Source of the DNA: JAWWPG01 sp963820035
GTDB taxonomy: Bacteria; Actinomycetota; Actinomycetes; Propionibacteriales; Nocardioidaceae
Direction of reading: 5' to 3'
Length of the DNA stretch: 64,000 bases
Assembly: GCA_963820035.1 (NCBI GenBank)
Contig: CAWFYK010000002.1
Span: forward strand, 310,001-374,000
Shown piece after piece: positions 17,166 to 25,074 of this stretch (positions are counted from its first letter, which is position 1; each line of letters begins with the position of its first letter). Below the pieces are notes generated by a model, which was given only the letters and a program-made list of their open reading frames with translations, had not been told where the DNA came from and did no database searches. Both the position numbers and the translations under genes were made by a program.

Positions 17166-19540
17166 TGGCGAAGCTGTTCGGCCAGCGGGTGCAGCGCGTC
17201 GAAGACCCACGCCTGCTGAGGGGCGAGGGCCGCTATCTCGACGACCTCGGTCAGGACGCCCTCGCCGTCGCGTTCGTACGCAGCCCGCACGCGCATGCCC
17301 GCATCGTCGGCATCGACGCCGACGCCGCGCTTGACGTCGACGGCCTGGTGGCGATCTACACCTACGACGACCTCGACGGCCGCACCGGCGCGCCGCTCCC
17401 GCTGCTGATCCCCCACCCCGCGCTCACGCACGGGCGCACGCCGTACCCCTTGGCCCGCGACGAGGTCAACCACGTGGGGGAGGCGGTGGTCATGGTCGTC
17501 GCGACCGACCGCTACGTCGCTGAGGATGCGGCGGCAATGATCGACGTGACTTATGAGGCGCTGCCCCCGGTCGTCGGCATCGCAGCGGCTCGAACGGCTG
17601 AGTCTCTCGTGCATGCCGACGTACCCGGGAATGTCGCGGCCACGCTCGTGCAGGAGGTCGGTGACGCCCGGGCGATGATCGCAGCCGCACCGCGGCGCGG
17701 AAGTCTCCGGCTCAGCATCGAGCGGAGCGCATCCATGCCTCTAGAAGGCAAGGGGGTGCTCGCGCGGTGGGACGCTGACGACCGTTCGCTGCTGGTGCAC
17801 ACCTCGACGCAGACCTCCACCAGCGTCCGCCAGGCGCTGGCCGCCAAGCTCGGGCTGCCGGTCGACCGGGTGGAGGTCGTCACCCCCGACGTCGGCGGCG
17901 GCTTCGGCGTGAAGATCGTGCATCCGTGGCCGGAGGAGGTGCTGGTGCCCTGGGCGGCGATCCGGCTCGGCAGGCCGGTGAAGTGGACCGAGGACCGGCG
18001 GGAGCACTTCATCTCCTCAGCCCATGAGCGGGCCCAGGAGCACGAGGTCGAGTTCGGCTACGACGACCAGGGGCACCTCGCGGGACTGTCGGTGCGGTTC
18101 TGGCACGACAACGGGGCGTACACGCCGTACGGGCTGATCGTGCCGATCGTGACGTCCACGCAGCTGCTCGGCCCCTACCGCCCGGGTGCCTACCGGGTGG
18201 AGTTCCAGAGCCTCTACACGAACACCGTGCAGGTGACGCCTTATCGCGGGGCGGGGCGGCCGCAAGGCTGCTTCGTCATGGAGCGGGTGATGGACGCGAT
18301 CGCGCGCGACCTCGGCCTCGACCGCACCGTCGTGCGCGGCCGCAACTTCATCACACCCGACGAGATGCCCTTCGACCATGGGCTCGTCTTCCAGGACGGC
18401 CGGCCGCTGATCTACGACTCGGGCGACTTCCCGGCCTCGCTCGCGAAGCTGAAGGCCCTCGTGGGCTGGGACGACTTCGGGGCGCTGCGGGAGCAGGCCG
18501 CGGCCGAGGGCAGGCGGATCGGGATCGGTCTTGCGTGCTACGTCGAGGGGACCGGCGTGGGTCCCTATGAGGGCGGGCATATCAGGATCGAGACCGACGG
18601 CAGTGTCGTCGTGTCAACCGGCCTCACGTCGCAAGGGCAAGGTCATCAGACGATGCTGGCGCAGGTCGTGGCCGACGAGCTCGGGGTTCCGATGGACCGC
18701 GTCACCGTGACGACCGGCGACACTCGGAGGTTCAAGTACGCGGTCGGGACGTTCGCCTCGCGGACGGCGGTGATGTCGGGCAGCGCGGTCGCGCTTACGG
18801 CCCGCAAGGTGCGTGAGAAGGCCCTCCGGATTGCGGCTGACGCGCTGGAGGCATCGGTCGACGACCTCGAGATCGAGGCCGGCGTCGTACGCGTCAAGGG
18901 CAGCCCGAGCGGTGCGATCGAGCTCGGCACCGTCGCGGTGCTCTCCAACCCGCTTCGCTACGCCTTCGACGAGGCAGCGATGGGGGCGACCCCGTTCGCC
19001 CGGCGGGCCGACCCGGACAGTCCGCCGGTGCCTGCAGGGGAGCAGCCCGGACTCGAGAGCTCCGACTACTACTCGCCGCCGCGCTCGACGTTCGCCAACG
19101 GGATGCACGCCGTCATCGTCGAGACCGATCCCGACACGGCCGACATCTCGATCCTTCGCTACTGCGTCGTGCACGACTGCGGCAGCATCATCAACCCGAT
19201 GATCGTCGAGGGCCAGATCCACGGGGGAGTCGCCCAGGGAGTGGGTGGTGCCCTCTACGAGCGGATGGTCTACGACGAGTCCGGCCAGCTGCTGAACGCG
19301 TCGTTCATGGACTTCCTGATGCCCTATGCCAGCGAGGTGCCCCACGTGGAGATCGACCACCTCGAGACGCCGTCACCGCTCAACCCGCTGGGTGTCAAGG
19401 GCGCGGGTGAGGCAGGCGTGATTCCGGTCTCCGCCGCTATCGCGGCCGCCATCGAAGATGCGGAGGGCATCGTCATCGACGCGATGCCGATCAGCCCGAC
19501 CGAGCTCTTCGACCTCCGCCGGGCCCACCACCGCCCCTGA
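17165..19540 (+). CDS. Molybdenum hydroxylase catalytic (large) subunit, xanthine dehydrogenase / form II CoxL-like
   Basis: Molybdopterin-binding catalytic subunit, 791 residues. Family stretches include RVEDPRLLRGEGRYLDD, GGGFGVKI and GVKGAGEAG near residue 743, which holds the catalytic glutamate. The active-site loop reads PYRGAGR near residue 359; true CO dehydrogenases (form I) have AYxCSFR, so this enzyme belongs with the form II or xanthine/heterocycle hydroxylases. No coxD, coxE, coxF or xdhC-like maturation genes are adjacent. The substrate is unknown; the PucR partner hints at a purine or related nitrogen heterocycle. Confidence 0.9.
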   Translation: MAKLFGQRVQRVEDPRLLRGEGRYLDDLGQDALAVAFVRSPHAHARIVGIDADAALDVDGLVAIYTYDDLDGRTGAPLPLLIPHPALTHGRTPYPLARDEVNHVGEAVVMVVATDRYVAEDAAAMIDVTYEALPPVVGIAAARTAESLVHADVPGNVAATLVQEVGDARAMIAAAPRRGSLRLSIERSASMPLEGKGVLARWDADDRSLLVHTSTQTSTSVRQALAAKLGLPVDRVEVVTPDVGGGFGVKIVHPWPEEVLVPWAAIRLGRPVKWTEDRREHFISSAHERAQEHEVEFGYDDQGHLAGLSVRFWHDNGAYTPYGLIVPIVTSTQLLGPYRPGAYRVEFQSLYTNTVQVTPYRGAGRPQGCFVMERVMDAIARDLGLDRTVVRGRNFITPDEMPFDHGLVFQDGRPLIYDSGDFPASLAKLKALVGWDDFGALREQAAAEGRRIGIGLACYVEGTGVGPYEGGHIRIETDGSVVVSTGLTSQGQGHQTMLAQVVADELGVPMDRVTVTTGDTRRFKYAVGTFASRTAVMSGSAVALTARKVREKALRIAADALEASVDDLEIEAGVVRVKGSPSGAIELGTVAVLSNPLRYAFDEAAMGATPFARRADPDSPPVPAGEQPGLESSDYYSPPRSTFANGMHAVIVETDPDTADISILRYCVVHDCGSIINPMIVEGQIHGGVAQGVGGALYERMVYDESGQLLNASFMDFLMPYASEVPHVEIDHLETPSPLNPLGVKGAGEAGVIPVSAAIAAAIEDAEGIVIDAMPISPTELFDLRRAHHRP

Positions 19541-19548
19541 CCCCCGCC

Positions 19549-19658
19549 GAGCCGTCAGGTTCTTCCGGTCGAGCCGTCAGGTTCTTCCGGTCGAGCCGTC
19601 AGGTTCTTCCGGTCGAGCCGTCAGGTTGTTGCGGTCGAGCCGTCAGGTTGTTCCGTGA
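19549..19658 (+). repeat. Five direct copies of a 22-bp repeat, left array
   Basis: Units start at 19549, 19571, 19593, 19615 and 19637, each 22 bp with no spacer. The shared core is CCGTCAGGTTCTTCCGG; the first three copies are identical, the fourth and fifth have GTTGTT in place of GTTCTT. The array lies between the molybdenum hydroxylase stop and the MmcQ-like gene. It is the reverse complement (with small differences) of the array at 20075-20162. Confidence 0.95.
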
Positions 19659-19705
19659 GCCGCCGCGAGGTCCGAGTGTCCGGGGCCCGTCGTAACGTTT
19701 GCCTC

Positions 19706-20044
19706 GTGGCAACGATTGACGATGTCCGCGCGCTTGCTCTGACCCTGCCACGGAGCTATGAGGCGCTGGTGCGCGACCGGGTGAAGTTCCGTGTCGGCCG
19801 CATCGTCTACCTGGCGTTTTCCCGCGACGAACAGCTGATGGGGTTCGGATTCCCGAAGGATGAGCGCGCCGTGCTGGTGGCATCCGAGCCGGAGAAGTTC
19901 CTGATGCCGAAGCCACGCGACCTGCGATACCACTGGCTTGTCGTTCGCCTGGGAGCCCTCGACCAGCAGGAAATGCACGAGCTCGTGGTCGAAGCATGGC
20001 GGATGGTCGTCCCGGCGAGTGTCGCCCGCGTGCGCCTCGAGTGA
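19706..20044 (+). CDS. MmcQ/YjbR-family protein
   Basis: Small protein (112 residues) of the MmcQ/YjbR fold, which resembles a double-wing DNA-binding module, though function in this family is largely unproven. Features: IDDVRALALTLPRSYEAL at the N-terminus, VYLAFSRDEQLMGFGFPKDER, EKFLMPKPRDLRYHWLVVRL and a C-terminal helix LVVEAWRMVVP. GTG 19706 is preferred to a GTG at 19655 that lies inside the repeat array; TAACGT at 19693-19698 is a plausible -10 box giving a leaderless message. The gene is bracketed by mirrored repeat arrays, which is unusual. Confidence 0.8.
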   Translation: MATIDDVRALALTLPRSYEALVRDRVKFRVGRIVYLAFSRDEQLMGFGFPKDERAVLVASEPEKFLMPKPRDLRYHWLVVRLGALDQQEMHELVVEAWRMVVPASVARVRLE

Positions 20045-20074
20045 GGCCCCGTCGTTCCTGTCCCTCTCCAGATC

Positions 20075-20162
20075 GACCGGAAGAACCTGACGGTTCGACC
20101 GGAAGAACCTGACGGTTCGACCGGAAGAACCTGACGGTTCGGCGGGAAGAACGTGACGGTTC
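20075..20162 (-). repeat. Four copies of the 22-bp repeat, inverted, right array
   Basis: Units start at 20075, 20097, 20119 and 20141. The shared core is CCGGAAGAACCTGACGG, the reverse complement of the left-array core; three copies are identical and the fourth is diverged (GGCGGGAAGAACGTGACGG). A partial fifth start, GGCGGGAGGG, runs to the stop codon of the minus-strand gene at 20173. Each intact unit holds the dyad GAACC-TGAC-GGTTC. Confidence 0.95.
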
Positions 20163-20172
20163 GGCGGGAGGG

Positions 20173-20982
20173 TTAGCGTGCGGCGGCGGCGCGCGTGAGG
20201 GCCGTGGCCAGGGCGTCATCGGCCGAGACGGGTACGTCGGGCACCACCCCGACGCCTTCCCAGTCGGTCTTCGAGACCGAGTTGCGTGAGTAGGCGACCG
20301 GCACCGTCGCTTCGAGGTGCTCGTGCACCTTGAAGCCCCGGCGAGGATGAGCCCCGCCGCCCCTGATCTCGCCCACCACGCTGGCCCGTCCGCTCTGCTG
20401 CAGCGTGTAGGCGAGGTCCTCGCGGCCCGAGAACGTGGTCGCGCTCGTCAACACCTGCACCATCGCCTCCGGCGCGACCTTGGGGCCAGGAACCCAGGCC
20501 ATCGTCCATCGCTGCTGGAAGTCGTCGGGGTCGTTCGTGAGCTGGTCGGTCAGGTGGGTCTCCTCCTCGAAGAGGTAGGAGCAGATCATCGCCACCGTCT
20601 CGGGGCTGCCGCCGAGGCAGCCGCGCAGGTCGATGACCAGAGACCGCGCCGTCGACACGAGCAGCATCGCGGCGGCGAGAGCATCGCCGGCGATCTGCGG
20701 GTGGTAGAGCTTGGGCCCCAGTTCGAGGTAGGCCACGTTGCCGGCCAGCCGGCGTACCTGCAGGATCCCGTGAGAGTTGGACGCCGACTCGCGGGAGTAC
20801 GACGCCATGAACGCGGCCTCGTCGTTCTCCTCGTCGATCACGCCCTCGGGGTGGAAGCGCAGCCGCAGGTGGAGGTCGTGGTTGACGGACTGCAGGTCGG
20901 CGGTGACGGCCGCCGCCAGGTCGGCGGCCGTCGCGCAGTCGGCGTAACCGCCGCGCGCATCCTTGTTGCAGAGCAGATTCAC
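20173..20982 (-). CDS. S41-family peptidase-like protein, probably N-terminally short
   Basis: C-terminal-processing-peptidase-like protein of 269 residues. The core is recognisable: AYLELGPKLYHP, SLVIDLRGCLGGSPETVAMICSYLF, the serine region TSATTFSGREDLAYTL, and GEIRGGGAHPRRGF. The N-terminus starts abruptly at what is usually the end of the first helical domain (LAAAVTADLQSVNHDLHLRL), so perhaps 30-40 residues of the usual family start are missing. The GTG start at 20982 is only 26 bases from the divergent ArsR-type gene. It may be a remnant or a gene whose start was replaced. Confidence 0.75.
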   Translation of the reverse strand: MNLLCNKDARGGYADCATAADLAAAVTADLQSVNHDLHLRLRFHPEGVIDEENDEAAFMASYSRESASNSHGILQVRRLAGNVAYLELGPKLYHPQIAGDALAAAMLLVSTARSLVIDLRGCLGGSPETVAMICSYLFEEETHLTDQLTNDPDDFQQRWTMAWVPGPKVAPEAMVQVLTSATTFSGREDLAYTLQQSGRASVVGEIRGGGAHPRRGFKVHEHLEATVPVAYSRNSVSKTDWEGVGVVPDVPVSADDALATALTRAAAAR

Positions 20983-21008
20983 GACCTGTTTCGACGGGCC
21001 GGGCCGAC

Positions 21009-21494
21009 GTGCTCGACATCACCACGACCGAGCAGTTCAAGGCGCTGGGCCACCCGGTCCGTACCCGGCTGCTGCTCGCGCTCGGCCACGAGGCGGCGAC
21101 GACCAGCCAGCTGGCCCGGCTGCTGGGCGTGGCCAAGGGCAGCGTGGCCCACCACCTCGGGGTGCTCAGCGCGGCAGGCATCGTCCGGGTCGCCTCCAGC
21201 CGGCAGGTGCGGGGCGGGACGGAGCGGTACTACGAGCGCACCTCGGAGCGGATCCGGGTCGTCGGTCCTGACGAGGCCGCGCATGCCGGCGTTCTCCTGC
21301 ACACGGTGGCCGACGAGGTCGGAACGGCCGCGGTTACTGCGGCGCTGACCGTGCGAACGCTGCATCTGACGGCTGAGCAGGCGGACCAGCTCGGGGCCAG
21401 GCTGGTGGAGCTCGTCGACGAGGCCCGCGATGCCGGGCCGGAGGAGCCGCGCTTCCGCGCCGTCGTCGCGGTCTTTGCGAGCCAAACGCCCTGA
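21009..21494 (+). CDS. ArsR-type winged-helix transcriptional regulator
   Basis: 161-residue DNA-binding protein. The winged helix occupies about residues 6-75: FKALGHPVRTRLLLAL, TTSQLARLLGVAKGSVAHHLGVL as recognition helices (positions given by core), then AGIVRVASSRQVRGG for the wing. No clear metal-binding cysteines, so metal sensing is not supported. GTG start; divergent from the S41 gene with 26 bases between, so one or both messages must be nearly leaderless and the two promoters overlap. Target unknown, plausibly the S41 neighbour. Confidence 0.8.
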   Translation: MLDITTTEQFKALGHPVRTRLLLALGHEAATTSQLARLLGVAKGSVAHHLGVLSAAGIVRVASSRQVRGGTERYYERTSERIRVVGPDEAAHAGVLLHTVADEVGTAAVTAALTVRTLHLTAEQADQLGARLVELVDEARDAGPEEPRFRAVVAVFASQTP

Positions 21495-21521
21495 CGCCCG
21501 GACCGATGGGCGTCAGGGCGT
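21486..21521. terminator. Long hairpin between convergent genes
   Basis: A perfect 14-bp inverted repeat, ACGCCCTGACGCCC and its complement, separated by the 8-base loop GGACCGAT. It overlaps the ArsR-type stop codon (21492-21494) and ends 4 bases before the permease stop, so it can act on both strands. No T-run follows, as is common for high-GC actinobacterial terminators. Confidence 0.6.
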
Positions 21522-21525
21522 GGGC

Positions 21526-22851
21526 TCAGGCGATGCGACCCCGGCGGGCGAGGGCATCCACGGTCACGGCACCGAGCAGGACGAGGGCCGTCACCATGTA
21601 CTGGATCGCGGCGCTCAGGCCGATCAGCCCCATCCCGTTGTAGATGGTGGCGATAACCAGCCCACCGAGGAGCGCGTGGACCATCTTGCCGCGCCCGCCG
21701 AACAGGCTGGTGCCCCCGATGACCGCCGCGGCCACGGCATACAGCACGAGCTGGCCGCCGTCGACGTTGTCGGAGATCGAGCCGAGCCGGGAGGCGTAGA
21801 CGATGCCCGCCATCCCGGCCGTGATGCTGGTGAGCGCGAAGGCGGTGATGCGCACCTGGGTGACCTTGATGCCGGACCGGCGCGCCGCCTCGGCGTTGCC
21901 GCCGATCGCATAGATGTAGCGGCCGAAGCGGGTCCGGTCGAGCAGGAACGTCCATGCCGCCAGCACAGCCAGCACGATGGGCACCACCCAGGGCACGCCC
22001 TGGAGGGTGATGAGGCCGAGCCCGCGGTTCTGGTTGCAGACCAGGACCAGCACGACTCCCGCGACTGCCAGCGCGGCGATCTTGAGGAAGATCACCCCGA
22101 TGGGCGGCACGGCGAGTCCCGCCGTACGACGGCGCCGGTCCTTGAGGAACATCGACCCGCCCATCGCGAGCACCGCGAGGATCATCAGGATCCATCCGGT
22201 GGTCGGGCTCAGATTGCCGTTGACCAGCTTGATGAGCACCGAGTCGGGTGGGATGGAGATGGTGCCGCCGCCGCTCGCGCCTGCCTCGCGGTCGATATAC
22301 CAGATCAGCACACCTTGGAAGCCGAGTAGGCCGGCCAGCGTCACCACGAACGACGGCAGGCCGAGCATCGTGATCAACAGACCCTGCAGGATGCCGGCCA
22401 CCGCGGTCACCGCGAGGCCGGCCAGGATGCAGATCCACCAGGCCTTGTTCTGCGGAGGAGCGGCGAGAGCGACCGTCACCGCCGCGCCGACGACTCCGAC
22501 GTAACCCGCCGACAGGTCGATCTCGCCGAGCAGCAGGACGAACACCTCCGCCATCCCGAGCAGGATGAAGGCGGAGCCCTGGATGAGCAGGTTGGTCAGG
22601 TTGGCCGACGTGAGGAACTTCGAGTTCTCATACTGGAAGATGATGACGATCACGACGAGCCCGGCGAGGACGGGCAGGATGCCGCTCTCGCCGTTCTTCA
22701 TCTTGCTCCACCAGGAAACGGCGTAGTCGCGGAGCGACGAGGACCGGTACTCCGGTTGGGTGGCTGGTGCAGCGCTCCCCGCCTGCGCGATGTCGTCGGC
22801 GTCCGGGTCAGGCGTCTGGGTCGGGGCTGACGGGGGTGGGGTGGATGACAT
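21526..22851 (-). CDS. xylH: Sugar ABC transporter permease, XylH-like
   Basis: Membrane component of a ribose/xylose-type ABC importer (BPD_transp_2 family), 441 residues with about ten to twelve hydrophobic segments, beginning after an N-terminal cytoplasmic stretch rich in P/D/A. Recognisable parts: ILLGMAEVFVLLLGEIDLSAG, GLPSFVVTLAGLLGFQGVL (core only) and YAIGGNAEAARRSGI. ATG start 4 bases after the ATPase stop. Third gene of the xylFGH-type operon; sugar identity is inferred from the binding protein. Confidence 0.85.
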   Translation of the reverse strand: MSSTPPPSAPTQTPDPDADDIAQAGSAAPATQPEYRSSSLRDYAVSWWSKMKNGESGILPVLAGLVVIVIIFQYENSKFLTSANLTNLLIQGSAFILLGMAEVFVLLLGEIDLSAGYVGVVGAAVTVALAAPPQNKAWWICILAGLAVTAVAGILQGLLITMLGLPSFVVTLAGLLGFQGVLIWYIDREAGASGGGTISIPPDSVLIKLVNGNLSPTTGWILMILAVLAMGGSMFLKDRRRRTAGLAVPPIGVIFLKIAALAVAGVVLVLVCNQNRGLGLITLQGVPWVVPIVLAVLAAWTFLLDRTRFGRYIYAIGGNAEAARRSGIKVTQVRITAFALTSITAGMAGIVYASRLGSISDNVDGGQLVLYAVAAAVIGGTSLFGGRGKMVHALLGGLVIATIYNGMGLIGLSAAIQYMVTALVLLGAVTVDALARRGRIA

Positions 22852-22855
22852 GCGG

Positions 22856-23656
22856 TTAGCCTTCCCGTCCGGCGGTCGCCCCGGCTGACGCCTTCTCGTC
22901 TCCCGGGCGCGATGCGCTACCTGTGGTGATCAGCTGGACGACCGTCTGCGAGTCGTAGTCGGCGAGCGGCCCCTCCTCTGCCATCCGGCCCAGCCGCAGC
23001 ACGGCGACCCGGTCGGAGACCGCGAAGACGTCGATGAGGTTGTGGGAGATGTAGAGGATCGCGATGCCCTTGCTGCTGAGCCGGCGGATCAGCTCGAGCA
23101 CCATCGCCGTCTGGGATACGCCGAGTGCTGCCGTCGGCTCGTCGAGGATGACGAGCTTGGCGTCCCACATGACGGCGCGGGCGACCGCGACTGCCTGCCG
23201 CTGGCCACCGGACAACGACCCGACGAGCTGCCGGATCGACTGCACGGTGGTCACGGACAGGTCGTCGAGCGTCTTTCCCGCCGTCGTCTCCATCGCGGCC
23301 TCGTCGAGCAGACCGTACTTGACGATCTCGCGGCCCAAGAACATGTTCTGCACGATGTCGAGGTTGTCGCACAGCGCCAGGTCCTGGTAGACCGTCGCGA
23401 TGCCCAGATGGGTCGCCGCGTTGGGGCTGTGGATGGATACCGGCTTGCCGTCCCAGGAGATCTCGCCTTCGTCCGCGGGGTAGATACCCGAGATCGCCTT
23501 GATCAGAGTCGACTTGCCGGCGCCGTTGTCTCCGACGAGTGCGGTGACCTGCCCCGGGTAGACGTCGAGGTCGACGCCACGCAGGGCCTGCACCGCCCCG
23601 AAGCTCTTGGTGACGCCCCGCAGCCGAAGCAGCGGGGCGTCCGAGCTCTCGCTCAA
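22856..23656 (-). CDS. xylG: Sugar ABC transporter ATP-binding protein, XylG-like
   Basis: Single-domain ABC ATPase, 266 residues, energising sugar uptake. Walker A GDNGAGKST, signature LSGGQRQAVAVARA, Walker B LVILDEPTAALG and the switch histidine in LYISHN are all present. Many sugar ABC ATPases of this family have two ABC domains; this one has one, as in actinobacterial XylG-type proteins. The likely start is TTG at 23656 overlapping the binding-protein stop (TTGA); a longer start at 23701 would run into that gene. Confidence 0.85.
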   Translation of the reverse strand: MSESSDAPLLRLRGVTKSFGAVQALRGVDLDVYPGQVTALVGDNGAGKSTLIKAISGIYPADEGEISWDGKPVSIHSPNAATHLGIATVYQDLALCDNLDIVQNMFLGREIVKYGLLDEAAMETTAGKTLDDLSVTTVQSIRQLVGSLSGGQRQAVAVARAVMWDAKLVILDEPTAALGVSQTAMVLELIRRLSSKGIAILYISHNLIDVFAVSDRVAVLRLGRMAEEGPLADYDSQTVVQLITTGSASRPGDEKASAGATAGREG

Positions 23657-24885
23657 GAGATCCCAGCCGCGGTGCAGTCCTTGGCATACGCCCCGGCACA
23701 CAGTTGCTTGGTGGTGACGAAGCCGTCCTTGACGACCGTGTCATTCATGTTCTGCGTGGTGACCCACTCCGGGGTCAGCAGCGCGGACGGCACGTCGACT
23801 TTGGCGGTGGTGTCTGCGGTCTTGCCGTTCACCAGGCCGGCCGGCGGGGTCTGTCCCGCGTTCAGGTAGATCGCGAGAGCGGCGGCAGCCTGCGCCTCGA
23901 GGTAGATCGGCTTGTACGCCGTCCCGCACTGGTAGCCGGAGAGCACGTTCTGCAGTCCGACGAGTGAGGCGTCCTGACCGGTGACCGGGAAGGTCTTGGC
24001 CGGCACCTTCTGTGCCTTCAGGTAGGAGATGATCGGCGCGGCGTTGGCGTCGTTCGGAACCAGCACACCGTTGGTCGAGGCGTGGGCCGTGAAGGCCTGC
24101 TGGAACTCGGTGAGGGCGGTCGGCGGGTCCCAGGTTCCGGCGGGCTTGGCGGTGATGACGTACTTACCGGAGTCGACGAGCGGCTTGAGTACGGCGTTGT
24201 AGCCCTCGGCGAAGAGCGTGGCGTTGTTGTCGGTGGGGTCACCGGCCATCACCATCGCCTGCGGTTTCGCGACCTTCCAGTCGGTGTTGCAGGCCACGAA
24301 ACCCTTCCCGATGAGCGTCCCGACCTTGACGTTGTCGAAGCTCACGTAGTAGGCGCGGGTGCCGCCCAAGGTGAGGCGGTCGTAGTCGATGACCGCCACA
24401 CCGTGCTGCTTCGCGTAGTTCTCGATGCTGGCGCCGACACCCGAGCTGATCGGGTCGACGATGAGCACGGTCGCGCCGCCGGTGATGGCCGCCTGCGCGT
24501 CGGTCAGCTGGGTGCTTTCGCTGCCCTGCGCGTTCTGGATCGAGTAGTCGGAGGAGGACAGCCCGGCCATCTCGAAGGACTTCTTCAGGTAGGGGGCGTC
24601 GAACTCGGTGTAGCGAGCCGACGTGGTGGTGTCGGGAAGGATCACGGCGATCTTGCCCTTGCCCCCGGCGGCGATGTCCTTGAGCTGGGTCATCGCCGTG
24701 AAGTCCTTGTTGAACGAGTCGACCGACAAGGCGGGGGCTTGGCCGCCGCTCGTCGACATCGAGGGACTGTTCGGCGACGAGCTCGGTGTGTTGGACGAAG
24801 AACTGCTGTTCGAGCTGCCGCACGCGGTCGCGGCCAGAGCGCCGGCGGCCAGAACGGCCACGAGCGCGAGCTTGTTGGTATGCAA
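23653..24885 (-). CDS. xylF: Sugar-binding lipoprotein of ABC transporter, XylF-like
   Basis: Extracellular sugar-binding lipoprotein of 410 residues. The signal peptide ends in the lipobox LAATAC with Cys22 as the lipid site, followed by a low-complexity S/N/P linker. The mature part is a two-lobed periplasmic-binding fold; VAVIDYDRLTLGGTRAYYVSFD resembles D-xylose-binding XylF (core YDRLTLGG). First gene of the operon, with AAGGGG before the ATG. Xylose is the most likely ligand, but ribose- or nucleoside-type ligands are not excluded. Confidence 0.83.
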   Translation of the reverse strand: MHTNKLALVAVLAAGALAATACGSSNSSSSSNTPSSSPNSPSMSTSGGQAPALSVDSFNKDFTAMTQLKDIAAGGKGKIAVILPDTTTSARYTEFDAPYLKKSFEMAGLSSSDYSIQNAQGSESTQLTDAQAAITGGATVLIVDPISSGVGASIENYAKQHGVAVIDYDRLTLGGTRAYYVSFDNVKVGTLIGKGFVACNTDWKVAKPQAMVMAGDPTDNNATLFAEGYNAVLKPLVDSGKYVITAKPAGTWDPPTALTEFQQAFTAHASTNGVLVPNDANAAPIISYLKAQKVPAKTFPVTGQDASLVGLQNVLSGYQCGTAYKPIYLEAQAAAALAIYLNAGQTPPAGLVNGKTADTTAKVDVPSALLTPEWVTTQNMNDTVVKDGFVTTKQLCAGAYAKDCTAAGIS

Positions 24886-24970
24886 GGCAAACCCCTTCGA
24901 CGGTTTTGGACGCGACCAGTTGGCGCTGTCGGCTTCCGCCGACTAGGTCAAAGTGTCCTATGCCACAGAG

Positions 24971-25068
24971 CTCTTCGTCAAGAGATCAACATAAGATGGG
25001 ACCAAGGTCCCTGAGAGCATGCGTTTGACTTCGACTCTTGACGGTATAACTCCGGTGCTGCGTAGGAT
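24971..25068. promoter_or_regulatory. Divergent promoter/operator region of xylF and the ROK regulator
   Basis: The 189-base gap between xylF and the ROK gene holds the 9-mer CTCTTGACG once on each strand: + strand 25035-25043, and - strand at 24976-24984 (read as CGTCAAGAG). Each contains a TTGACG -35-like element. On the + strand TAGGAT at 25063-25068 could be the -10, 6 bases before the ROK ATG; on the - strand TAGGAC lies about 15 bases downstream. The minus copy is part of an inverted repeat, CTCTT-CGTC-AAGAG at 24971-24984. Promoter and operator roles are inference. Confidence 0.45.
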
Positions 25069-25074
25069 GTCGCC

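Noticed and set aside
14126..19540. Aerobic CO dehydrogenase operon
   Set aside because: The catalytic loop is PYRGAGR, not AYxCSFR, and coxD/E/F are absent.
17084..19540. Start of the molybdenum subunit at 17084
   Set aside because: It overlaps the 2Fe-2S subunit for 81 bases; ATG 17165 overlapping its stop fits conserved length.
19549..20162. CRISPR array
   Set aside because: The 22-bp units are contiguous without spacers and occur in two opposite orientations; no cas genes are present.
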